Part shown: positions 37,868 to 47,670 of the stretch, piece by piece
Layout: every line of letters starts with the position of its first letter
Position numbering within the stretch: the stretch's first letter is position 1
NCBI RefSeq assembly: GCF_032118995.1
Contig: NC_092656.1
Location: 20,232,965 to 20,296,964 of the forward strand
Length of the DNA stretch: 64,000 nt
DNA from: Asterias amurensis
Taxonomy: Eukaryota > Echinodermata > Asteroidea > Forcipulatida > Asteriidae
Reading direction: 5' to 3'
The notes under the pieces: generated by a model
What the model was told of the DNA's origin: nothing
What the model saw: the letters and a program-made list of their open reading frames with translations, nothing else
Database searches by the model: none
Position numbers and translations under genes: made by a program

Positions 37868-38072
37868 ACAGGTCTGATGCTTCTTCACAAAGGCAATTAA
37901 AACAATTGTCTCCATATACCCAGGGCTGGTCATTGCCTTGGTGCCCCTTAAAGTGTTCCAATGGAAATGAAAAATTTCCTCATCCTAGAGATGCCCTGTA
38001 CAATCTGAGAGAAAACATATAATTTATAGGCTGGCCCTTTTCCCTTTTGGAAAAACGAAGCACCAGGTCTGC
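37868..38072 (+). mobile_element. Family D copy
   Basis: It has CTGGTCATTGCCTTGGTGCC, GTGTTCCAATGGAAATG and AAAACGAAGCACCAGGTCTG. It begins directly after the MITE-B copy ending at 37866. Confidence 0.65.
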
Positions 38073-38089
38073 TTACATTACAATGTCAA

Positions 38090-38230
38090 TGTACATGAGA
38101 TACACTGTACATGTCATGTGTGCAAGCATTGTACATGATGTACATAGGCATTGTACATGATGTACATAGGCATTGTACTTGGGTACAATGTATACTTACA
38201 CACACATGTATGTAGGCCTACATCTACTGT
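38090..38230 (+). repeat. Short tandem repeats of TGTACATAGGCATTG
   Basis: CATTGTACATGATGTACATAG is repeated (period about 23 bp) within a TACATG-rich stretch. Confidence 0.7.
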
Positions 38231-38343
38231 ATGCATCTTTTCATTTGTTAATTAAGTAGACACTGCACTGTGCATTGGAGCTGCATACAAATAACAATGA
38301 TCACTGGTAATGTACACTGTTATATTCAAAACAGTGATCAGGC

Positions 38344-39274
38344 TAAGCTTGGGCGGTTCCAGAAATTTGGGGCTCGGTTCCGGTTCCGAAAAAAAAGCTC
38401 GGTTCTGAGACATACATGTACCCGGTTCCAATTCAATAAAAAACATAAGCCGCATGTCCAGAGCTCACACACACACACAAATGAGCCGATCTATTTGAAC
38501 TGAAAATAACCAAGTTAATCAGACATCGGTTCTGAGCTCACACACACACAATTGGAGCCGATCTATTTTTAACGAAAATACCAGAATACCCAACCCAATG
38601 ACATCGTGCCACCGAGCACCTATTTTCCCTGCTCTGTCCTTACTCTATGATTTAAACAAGTCTTTGATTTAGCCGGCAGTACGATCGTTGTGTAGCAGTA
38701 TGTCTGTAGTGTAGTATCCGTAGTACAGTACATCCGTATAGTGCAGTACATCAGTAGTGCAGTACATCCGTAGTGCATGCAGTGTGTCGTCTCTGTACAT
38801 ACAAGTGTACTATGCCTGTACATGCCTGTACATACATACATACAGCACTGTGTGTTTTGTGCACGGGGCAAGCTTTTATGAATATGGATATATCGGCAGC
38901 CAATCACAACGTGCTGTCTATACATGTACATGTATATGCATGACATGTACATGCCTACATGTGGTGGTTGTAGAAGATGCGCGCCTATGTGTGTGCACTG
39001 TGTATGCAGCCACATGTGATAGTTGATACTCATGTCGACTTGAAGCCTTTGCACACTGTATCTGCGGTCACCGCTTTCAACATCAAGCCTCAATTTCTAG
39101 AGCCGGTTCGTCGCAGGATCAGCTCCACAGAGCCTTTTATAATTGGGACTCGGTCTTTTAAAATCGGAACCGACAAAAGCGGGTACCCGGTTCCACAGAA
39201 GAGTGGAACCGCAAGTCCGGTTTTCAATTTGGAACCGGGTAGAAACGGGTAACCGAAGGGACCGCCCAAGCTTA
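38344..39274. mobile_element. hAT-like nonautonomous DNA transposon (931 bp)
   Basis: The ends are TAAGCTTGGGCGGTTCC and GGGACCGCCCAAGCTTA (inverted), with a perfect 8-bp target duplication GATCAGGC at 38336-38343 and 39275-39282. Subterminal GGTTCCGGTTCCG-type repeats occur at both ends. The interior is CA/TACATG-rich and noncoding. Confidence 0.9.
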
Positions 39275-39904
39275 GATCAGGCTGTGCAAATTATTACTTG
39301 TGGCCACATTTGTATTACACATTTGTGTCACTGAACAGAAGAACAATAAAATCCTAACTTAATTGACCACGAGGGGTATCATTGACCCCAAGTCATGTTT
39401 AATTTTGCTGGAATGTTTTGTTTGAAATTCTATCACAGCTGGCACTGAACTTGAACGTGCACAACACTAATTGCTTCTCTCCACCTCAGAGTACAATTGA
39501 CACACATTCATGGATTGTGAATACATGTCCTTCCAAACATTAAATGTACATGTATTGTTAGTAAAATGAACTTCAAGAAAGGTGAGAAACAAGTTAGCAA
39601 GTCCACAACATTTACAAGTGAAATTTTACAGAAACATTTTTAATGCAACGTCGGTGACTTGTGTACTTGGTACACTACTTGACCTACACCAAGATCCAGG
39701 GTTCAAAATGTACACAGGACCCCAGGCCCAAGGCCAATGACCTTAACCTTGGGCCAGTAACTCACAACCAGAAAAGTCTTGTGTTTTAGTTCAAAGAATG
39801 AAATGAACATTTGACTTTCAGTCTAACACACATCTTTCAATTCTGTTGAGCATTGAAGATTGATAATGTTATTGGTGTCCCCCCCTCCCCCGCCCCTCAT
39901 TTCT

Positions 39905-40075
39905 ATTCAGGGCCCAATTTCATAAAGCTGCTTTAAAACCATAGGCAGCTGCCAAGCAGAAAATAGGTTACCAACCAGAATACCAGTGTCACATGTTCAT
40001 CTGTGACTGGTATCCTGCTTATTTTTGCAAAGCAGAAAATGTTTAAAAAAATTTTTCAGCTCCATGAAACTATAG
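39905..40075. mobile_element. MITE family E copy
   Basis: It has GGGCCCAATTTCATAAAGCT, CTGTGACTGGTATCCTGCTT and the partly preserved right end CAGCTCCATGAAA. Confidence 0.7.
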
Positions 40076-40694
40076 TTCAGTAAACTTTTTTAGCTAAATC
40101 CACCTAATGTCCATCCATCAGGTGGATTTTCCTCCTAAAATTGAGCCCTGACAATAACTGTCCACCTATGGTAAGACCAATTATGAAATAAACTGGCACT
40201 TCACTGCAATTATTCAGCCAACAGCCAAATCGTATCATAGCCATTATCTATTTACTTTTTTTGTAGTATTAATATTCAGTTGCTTGTTGATTCACTTTGA
40301 TCAGCCCAATTTTAGTGAATAAAATATTTTATAATTTTAATAGGAAAACAACCCTCTGGTTTTATGACACCTCCTGGTGCGTTTTGTTATAAATAAAATG
40401 GAAAATGTAAACTGCAAAGTGCAGTGCATATAATAACTAAAATTCACACAGACTATATTATTAATTATAAGACAAGTCAGGTCAAGACAAGTGATGGTTT
40501 CTGACAGTTGTGCTTGTTGACGATAAATTTTTATAATCGAGGACAAGGAAGCCAGGAAGAGAGAGTATCAGGTACCTACTTTATGGACTGTGTACAATAG
40601 ACTGATCCATTAAGCTCCGCTCCATTGCAGATTGACAAATCACAACCCATTACACTTTGTAACCAAAAGTCTGACAAATAAAGTCTGACATGCG

Positions 40695-40841
40695 TGCGCG
40701 TATTCCTAAGGTTTATCGCGATTCAGAACTGCAATGCGTTGTGGGAAGGCATATGGGGCAGTTTGCTCGGGTTTGTGTGGGTCCAACAGCGCCCTCTCTT
40801 GATATTTTGCTATTCGCGATAAACCTTATAGTAGTGCGCGG
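40695..40841. mobile_element. Short MITE with AAGGTTTATCGCGA ends
   Basis: The left end is GCGCGTATTCCTAAGGTTTA and the right end TCGCGATAAACCTTATAGTA. The central 14 nt of each arm are perfect inverses. The open frame across it is incidental. Confidence 0.75.
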
Positions 40842-41355
40842 CAGAGTTGTGCAGAATGGCATTGGAGAGGCTCACGTGTTCTTACTCACACGTGCGCGGA
40901 GACTGAATCACTCAATCAGTATTCTAGTTTCTACCTCTATCCTCTATCGACTATGGACTATAACATAATGCACTTTAATCATTAAACCCACGTAGCGCAT
41001 AGTGCGCTAGTGACATTGGACTGCCATGCATGAAATTATTTCATAAAATCATAGATTCAGCGCGTGCTGTTGGACATGTGATGAATCTTCACGAAATGAA
41101 TGACGATGCTACATGTTTGTAATACTGTACATGTCAATATGATTAACCAACACTAAGTATTAATACACACTACTACCATGGAGGAATAAATTAGATTTAA
41201 ACACAGCCATGCAGTCATGGCCGGCATTTTAACATGGTACCACCATCAATACCATCACACACACATAAAACACACGCACAGCCAGAGCAGTTCTGCCACT
41301 GACAATCATAACTGGACTGGGATTTTAATTTATCATAGCACAAAAATCTTCTTAC

Positions 41356-41484
41356 CTGTAAATCTATAGAATTATTTCCTAATTGGTTAACATTCGGCAA
41401 GGAACCTCCTCTGTAGGCTCCTAACGTTGGAGCAAGCTGTAAATGGTGAGATTTATGTCCTATATGGCTGTGTGGTGATGGTTG
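41356..41484 (-). CDS. CRTC: CRTC coding exon 2 (SIK/AMPK phosphosite exon)
   Basis: This exon encodes 43 aa, phase 0 at both ends, after a pyrimidine-rich acceptor ending TTTCAG and before donor CAG|GTAAGA. It carries the family signature YRGGSLPNVNQLGNNSIDLQ. In joined protein numbering the serine is S65, with Arg at -3 and Val at +4, which fits the basophilic SIK/AMPK consensus. The equivalent serine in mammalian CRTCs controls 14-3-3 binding and cytoplasmic retention (family knowledge). The first half of the exon is rich in His, Ser and Gln. It joins exon 1 in frame as ...SNVSR|QPSPHSH. Confidence 0.93.
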
Positions 41485-41673
41485 CTGAAATGAAGAAAAA
41501 CACCATTTATAAAACGCACGGTAACTATACACGAACGATAGCGACTGCTTTGCACCCACAGAAAACACATGTAATTGTAATGGAGGAAGCCACACAGAGT
41601 TTGCTTCACTCCGTCTAAACATTTCCCACATTTTGACCCACAAAAACACCTTAAGAGACCATAATAAACTTAC

Positions 41674-41784
41674 CCTTGATACATTTGAAACCTCTTTCAT
41701 AATCTGATCAAAAGCAGCCGTTTCTTCGGCCTGCTTTTGGTTGTGAAGGGCTATTTTCTCGGCAAATTTCCGCGGGCTCGTCAT
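41674..41784 (-). CDS. CRTC: CREB-regulated transcription coactivator (CRTC/TORC), coding exon 1
   Basis: This exon encodes the N-terminal CREB-binding domain, 37 aa starting MTSPRKFAEKIALHNQKQAE and ending ...KEVSNVSR. It is almost colinear with the animal CRTC N terminus (RKFxEKIALHxQKQAEETAAF). CRTCs bind the bZIP of CREB and recruit TAF4 and CBP when dephosphorylated and nuclear. The donor is AGG|GTAAGT in phase 0. I chose the ATG at 41784 because the family starts just before PRKF. An in-frame upstream ATG at 41847 would add 21 unrelated residues (MTTHSLLSKN...) and cannot be excluded. Family assignment is very secure. Which vertebrate paralogue it matches is not meaningful, since invertebrates usually have one CRTC. 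Confidence 0.94.
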
Positions 41785-41960
41785 TTTGCAACGTAAAGCC
41801 TGGATGGCTACTATAAAATTTTTAGAAAGCAGAGAGTGTGTTGTCATTTAGCCATCGCGGGGGGTCAGTTCTAAACCAATCAACGGCTGCCATATTGTCC
41901 ATGTGATTCACCGGAGTTGAAGATGGTGAACAAATACATACACATTGCGCATCATAAAAA
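41785..41960 (-). promoter_or_regulatory. Likely CRTC promoter / 5' UTR region
   Basis: The sequence immediately upstream of the CRTC start contains a CCAAT box (plus-strand CCAAT at 41876-41880), a GC-rich patch (CGCGGGGGG near 41857) and a GCCATATTG motif resembling a YY1 site. No TATA box is evident. This is inferred from position and motifs; the transcription start is not known. Confidence 0.35.
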
Positions 41961-43900
41961 TCAACATGTTTTCTATTTTTATGAAAGCAATTCGTTAATA
42001 ATATTATTATTTATAAAACACACTATATTTATCAATCAATATAGCCCAGACACACAAGTTAGAGCGAGCAACAATTTTGAAAGAGGGAAGTTGTACATGT
42101 CCTCTTGCTGTATTTCCTGGGCCGCCTCTAAGTCTGTAACCATAAGTTGGCTATAGCTATCCCACTTTAAAATGTAGGCATCTGAAGTTTCTGAATACGT
42201 TTTTAAAATGTGCATAATTGGGATTGATATCTATATGAAACAGTACTTGCCAACATAGAATAAATGTCAATTGATTGATTTGAATTCAAGAAGAGAGGAC
42301 TTATCATGGGGTGTCTAGCCCCGCCCACCCCTGCGGCAGTCTGTACCATCATGTACCTCCTACACCTCCTACCGCCTTATAATCACATCCCATTATTGTA
42401 CCTTTATCTGCGCTTTCACAATGGGACACCTTATTTTCAGTCCTTCAACTCAGAAAAGTGCCCCTTTACAAGAGCCAAAAACCCGTGCCAAAACAGGCAA
42501 CTCGGTAGAAAATAATGTGGCCCATTTTGCAAAGTTGTTTATGCCATGGAGGTATAATTACATAGGTTGATTTCAAAAATAAAAGTAACAACAATAATAA
42601 TAATCAGCAATAACGTTTTCTGAAATATGTCTGCTTTATAGTATTTCAGCTTTACAAAAACAATAAAAAATCTCCCTTTTTAATGTCGAAAATGTTGTCT
42701 TAACCCCGCCCCCCGCCCCTTCCGCACAGTGGGACTGGGAACAAGTCTATTGTTGTTGTTTTATTACAGTAGTCGGGTTCCCAAGTGTTATTTGGACATC
42801 TCTGTGAAGTCCCTTGTGCACATGAGACACCGTACAGCAAATTCACACTGAAATGTTTACGTTAGATGATGTCGGACAGTGCATGCATGCTTTTGCTATG
42901 TGCTATGTGCTAGGTAGGTGGTTAATCAATGAGCGCAGTCAAAAATAAATATCGATGAATACTTTGACCAAATAATAATCGCCATAGACAGTGCACGATC
43001 TGTGAATATCAGAGTGGCAACTGGCAAGGGGCTACTGTTTGGTTCCTTCCCTGCTGCTCTCCACACACAGCATGCAGTGAGCAGTTCAGAACAGACTGAC
43101 CAGCACTTGTTAGCACTCTCGGCTCATCACACCACCCGGCCCACAAACAAACTTCTTTCAATTTGAAAATCACGTGTTTCAGTTCGACAACTGCCAAAAG
43201 TAAAACACTAGTGCTAGGTGTGAAACAGGTATTTCAGTCAGCCAATGTATAAAACAACTATTAATTATTTACTATATAAAATATGCAGAGGTTTTATTGA
43301 GTTGGCAAACAGTTTAAGGATTCAGCTATCCTTGGCCACACAAGTGGGGCTATTTAAATTCATGAATAAAGATTGTCTTTTGTATAAAATATAAGTGATT
43401 TGTATTTTGTAGAGAAGACCCACCCGTACAGTATTGACAGTCACAAGTGGGGCCATGCTACACCCAATCTAATGCCAGTAGGGAGTCCAGCAAATTGGCA
43501 CCATCCCCCCCCCCCAAAAAAAACCCATGAAGTGTACAAACGATTTAAATCGATGAAAGCCATTTTGACAAACATTTAACTACGAATTGAATATGACCAA
43601 TGAATACAATATGACATCACACTGCTGTGACTTCCCCATTTCACGTGAAATGTGCCTGTTTTGGCTTTGCCCAGGTTGGACTCCTCCGTTACACTTCAAC
43701 GGGGAAGTCCAACCTGGGCTAGTGTGAATTCAAGATCTGATCTAGTAAAATTCAACCAAATTATTTTGCAGATTGAAATACCATAGACTGTTCTGGGGAA
43801 TCCATCCAAGCTTAGGTAGTTGTCTCTAGTCTAGGCTAGTGTTGAGTAAACTACAAATTAAAAGTTCTTCTTTTGTCTGTTTTTCTCCCCATTGTATCAG
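41961..43900. other. Divergent intergenic region between CRTC and FBXO33
   Basis: CRTC (minus) and FBXO33 (plus) are head to head, about 2.1 kb start codon to start codon. The interval contains a GC-box-like patch near 42705 (CCGCCCCTTCCG), simple AT-rich sequence, a C/A homopolymer near 43507 and a short inverted pair near 43670-43720 (CCCAGGTTGGACT / AGTCCAACCTGGG). FBXO33 must have a noncoding first exon here, because a splice acceptor directly precedes its ATG. I could not locate that exon. Confidence 0.4.
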
Positions 43901-43910
43901 GATTTTTAAC

Positions 43911-46128
43911 ATGGACCCGCTCAACTGGCACCAACTCCCGGACACAGCTGTTATCAACATCTTCTCTTATCTGCTTCGGAAAGACAGAGCCCAAGCATCT
44001 TCAACATGCAAACGCTGGCGAGATTGTTACTTCCACCCATCTTTCTGGCGCAGCATGGACATAACACTGTCCATCAAAGTTGGATGTGAACCAGCCAGGT
44101 CGATTCTCGAAAAATGTGGCAAATTTGTTCGTGAATTGACGGTGACAGTCCGTCTGCCAGATCATGGGATTTGCTGCGGCTGGCGTTACAACGAGGCACT
44201 TGATAGCATCCCCTCATCAACTTCCTCAGAGGACAAATCCTATGAAATGCGGCCGGATGACTTGCCAAAGTACAAGGCTTTATACCAAGAGATCCCAAAG
44301 ACTCTGGATGGTCTTAAAGGAAATCAAGGATTAGAGAAACTGATTTTTGTTCTGTTCCCACAGAATGAGGATTGTAAATGTACACTGTCCCCGGATGAAG
44401 AGCTTGATTCTAAGTGAGTTCAGTTTGCAGCACAACCAAATATTGCTTTACACCAGAATAAGGAAACCAGCCAAATTACACTTCTGCCGTGTACGATCTG
44501 TGACTGGTATCCTGCTCATTTATGCTAAGCAGAAAATTGTGGAGCAATTTCAATATGGCTCAACAAATGTGTTACTGAGGCAGCTTTATGAAATTTAGCC
44601 CTTTTGTATTGACCATAGCAGAGTCTTTGTGCATTTATTTGTTGTACCACATGGTAATGCAGTGACGTGTGGGTATGAGTAGAAATGGTCATTTGTGTCA
44701 GCATCAATAAGATCCTAGAAATGTGAATTATTTGATACGCTCTCAAAAACTAATACTCTCTATTTCTAATTTTGTTTTTCCTTAGGATAACAAAAAGCCT
44801 AATGACTGTCGTCTTAGGAACAACAAAGCTCAAGTACCTCGCACTAGGGCATGGCATCAGTGCTTCCGTCCAACCGCAGTTCCTGAAAGAGCTCGCTGAG
44901 AAGTTTGCCAAACAGCTTCAGGTCCTCCACCTACCAACATTCCAGGGTATTCCAGAAGTCTTGCCACCAACAGATGATACAACCCTCTTGGCAAATCTGC
45001 CTCAGTTTAAGACATTGTCCGTCCTAACCCTAAACATGTCCTTCATCACAGACCAGCTACTGCAGAAGATCTCAACTATTGAGCCCTCCAGTCTCCGACA
45101 ACTTAACATGATCACGGGTCTCGGCAACGATGCCATCGCATGGTCCACTGACGCATCCTGGGGAAAGCTGTCGCGTCTTTGCCCGGACGTTCAAGTCACC
45201 GCATCCGTGGTCGTTTCAGACGATTGTACATTGGACGATCTCACCGACAAACTTTTACCGAGCATTCCGCTAACGTCACTTAGAATTCTAGTGTGCTATC
45301 CCAGCTCCCTGACGCCAGAGTTGCTCGACACGGTTGCCAAGAATTATTGCTCCGTGCTGAAGAAACTGGAGCTGCATTCTGACAGAGCGGTTCCGTTGTT
45401 TGGTGACAATACAGAAGAAGATCCGCTGGTGATGCTGAGCTGGAATTGCAAGAAGTTGAAACATCTCGTTGTCTCAGGTATGCCAAATGGGAATCACTTA
45501 AAGTACAGGGATATGATTTCTCCCTTTTTAAACAAGAAATCCAGTTTTTAACCATCCACTACCCCCCTCCCTCTCTTTTTTATCCCAAAATTCAAAGTAA
45601 AAAAACACAATAGCAACTTTATTCGACAATAGCAACTTTATTTGAAAAGTTAACGCAGGCCTGATACTTCACGGAGGCGATTGCCTCCATGCCCCCTTAA
45701 ATGGTTCCAGTAGAAATTTGCAATTTCCTAATAGGGGCCTTTACCAATGAGAAAATGCCTTGGTGCCTTTGCCCTTCCATAAACAAAGAAAACAAGCCTG
45801 TTAAATAACGGTTAATTTATGTGATGATTTTCAAGGATATAAAGTGTTGGCCTGCGATATGGAGGCAGTAGCTCTACTACGAGGACCAAGTCTAGCCGTC
45901 TTTAAGGTTGACCTCATCTGTCACAACTGTGATGAACTCGACGAAGAAACGCCTACCTCTTACGATAGTCAGTGTTCGGAGAGCGTGGCCAGCGTCACCC
46001 TCTACTTTGAAGAAAAGATACGAGGCATTAGTAGTAGTTTGAAGCGACCTTGGAGACCTGTGGAGAGGATACGCATGACGAGACAGAAATTCCTCTCGCA
46101 TGATCTGTATCTCGGTATTGATCTTTGA
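43911..46128 (+). CDS. FBXO33: F-box only protein 33 orthologue
   Basis: Three exons, 43911-44413, 44786-45477 and 45836-46128, join in frame (phases 2 and 1) to a 495-aa protein. Donors are AA|GTGAGT and CAG|GTATGC; acceptors end CTTAG and TCAAG. Residues about 6-48 are an F-box (WHQLPDTAVINIFSYLLRKD...SFW), which in SCF ligases binds SKP1. The rest aligns from memory with vertebrate FBXO33: KCGKFVRELTV near residue 90, EEDPLVMLSWNCKKLKHLVV, then GYKVLACDMEAVALLRG. The body is leucine-rich-repeat-like. The ATG follows a pyrimidine-rich acceptor ending TATCAG at 43900, so an upstream 5'-UTR exon is expected. A possible ATTAAA poly(A) signal is at 46321. FBXO33 targets in this organism are unknown; human FBXO33 has been linked to YB-1 turnover. 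Confidence 0.9.
44455..44605. mobile_element. MITE family E copy in FBXO33 intron 1
   Basis: It contains the family core CTGTGACTGGTATCCTGCT and TATGCTAAGCAGAAAATT, and ends GCAGCTTTATGAAATTTAGC. The best-preserved copy is at 60456-60653. Confidence 0.55.
45656..45800 (+). mobile_element. Dispersed repeat family D copy in FBXO33 intron 2
   Basis: It starts with GGCCTGATACTTCACGGAGG and ends near ACAAGCCTG. It carries the family hallmarks: GAAAATGCCTTGGTGCC and a GCCCTT...AAACAAAGAAAA tail. Confidence 0.7.
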
Positions 46129-46704
46129 CAAGTTATGAAATTCATGCAGTGATTTCACAAAGAGTTAAGACTTAACTGTGTACTAATTTGAATGGCTAAA
46201 ATGCACAGTCGCAATCATGGGTACTCTTTTTGTTACAAAGAAACCAAACGAACAACAGATAAATATTGAGTTACTCTTTATCTTGTGTTCGACAATCTCA
46301 ATACCTTTTTTATTCAAGCCATTAAAGTAACAATGAGATTAACTGCTATATCAGTTGTTTTCAAACTGTTGTTCATAAAATGGACACGAAAAGTGTGCTG
46401 TTACAATTCAAATCACTATAGTGATATTGCCAACTCATCTTAAAGGGTTTATGTACTTTTTTCTAACACAAAACACAATGTCCACAGATTTATATTAAAC
46501 TTACACTGAAGATAATGATAGTAGAAAGCAGTATTACTTACTGAGGTGCTGTGGGTTTTGAGAAAATACTAAAACAATGTCACAAAAATAATTAAGGTTC
46601 AAATCGTCCTATGTGTTTGGACACACTGAACCCGTTCTAAGATTAATCCTAAGTTAGGAAGAGTTTGGTGAAATCGACTGCTGGGCCCTTTAATTAGAGC
46701 TGCT

Positions 46705-47019
46705 TTTAAAGGCAGTGGACACTATTGGTAATTACTAAAAACAACTCTCTCTGAAGTAATGTAGTTTTTGAGAAAGAAGTAATTTTCCACAAATTTGATT
46801 TCGAGACCTCAGATTTAGAATTTGAGGTCTCGAAATCAAGCATCTGAAAGCACACAACTTTGTGTGACAAGGGTGTTTTTTTCTTTCATTATTATCTCGC
46901 AGCTTCGATGACCAATTGAGCTCAAATTTTCACAGGTTTGTTATTTCATGCATAGCTTGAGATACACCAAGTGAGAAGACTGGTCTTTGACAATTACCAA
47001 TATAGTCCACCGTCTTTAA
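46705..47019 (+). mobile_element. MITE-A copy downstream of FBXO33
   Basis: It starts TTTAAAGGCAGTGGACACTA, contains the internal palindrome GAGACCTCA...TGAGGTCTC, and ends AGTCCACCGTCTTTAA. Confidence 0.85.
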
Positions 47020-47280
47020 AAGCACAAAAAGTAGCCAAGCAGCTCTATGAAATTGGTCTGGGTCATCGCACAATACATTATTTCCTTCAAGTACCAACAC
47101 ATCTTTTCATGCCTTTTTTCCCTGTTACAATTATGTACTAGAAAATGGTACACTTGCTTTATGTTAAATTATTAAATTGTGGTGCCCTATATTTATTATG
47201 CCTTTTATAATCAGGGTTATAATTTGTTATTTGTTTCAAAACAAATTTGATCTTATAATTATTTTTGTTGTTAGTTTGCA

Positions 47281-47670
47281 TTAAAGGAACACGTTGCCTT
47301 GGATCGGTCGAGTTGGTCTTTGAAAAGCGTTTGAAACCGTTTTTTATAAAATGAATATGGGTAGAAAGATGTTGTAAAAGTAGAATACAATGATCCACAC
47401 AAAAATGCCTCGAAATTGGGTGGTTTTCCTTTTACCTCGTCGACTAACACGTCGGCCATTTATGGGGGTCAAAATTTTGACTCCCATAAATGGCCGACCA
47501 TGTTAGTTCGCACAGTAGAAGGAAAACCACGCAATTTGGAGGCAAACTTGTGTGGATCATTGTATTCTACTTTTGAAACATCTTTCCAACCATATGCATT
47601 TTATGAAAAACGGTTACAATCGCTTTTGTTTTGACCAACTCGTCCGATCCAAGGCAACGTGTTCCTTTAA
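47281..47670. mobile_element. Foldback element family C, copy 2
   Basis: It begins TTAAAGGAACACGTTGCCTT and ends with the inverse AAGGCAACGTGTTCCTTTAA, with long pairing arms. The central GACTCCCATAAATGGCC region is also palindromic. It is 390 bp, bounded by TTAA. Confidence 0.9.

Larger units (their letters stand above)
18889..41355 (-). other. CRTC intronic region between exon 2 and the YLSPP exon
   Basis: This stretch should contain at least one more short CRTC exon (entry phase 0, exit phase 1). I could not find a convincing one; a phase-compatible but dissimilar candidate is at 26057-26108. The rest is dispersed MITEs, two hAT-like elements (29794-30385 and 38344-39274), a 21-bp minisatellite, foldback elements and a few non-repetitive stretches that may be regulatory. 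Open frames here mostly overlap repeats or occur on both strands and do not look like genes. Confidence 0.6.

Noticed and set aside
38620..39093. 157-codon minus-strand open frame
   Set aside because: It lies wholly within the 931-bp hAT-like element and its Tyr/His/Met bias comes from TACATG repeats.
40690..40968. 92-codon plus-strand open frame
   Set aside because: It is built on the MITE at 40695-40841 and has no exon context or similarity.
41785..41847. Upstream in-frame extension of CRTC from the ATG at 41847
   Set aside because: The 21 extra residues are unlike CRTC family N termini, which begin just before PRKF. The extension is more likely 5' UTR.
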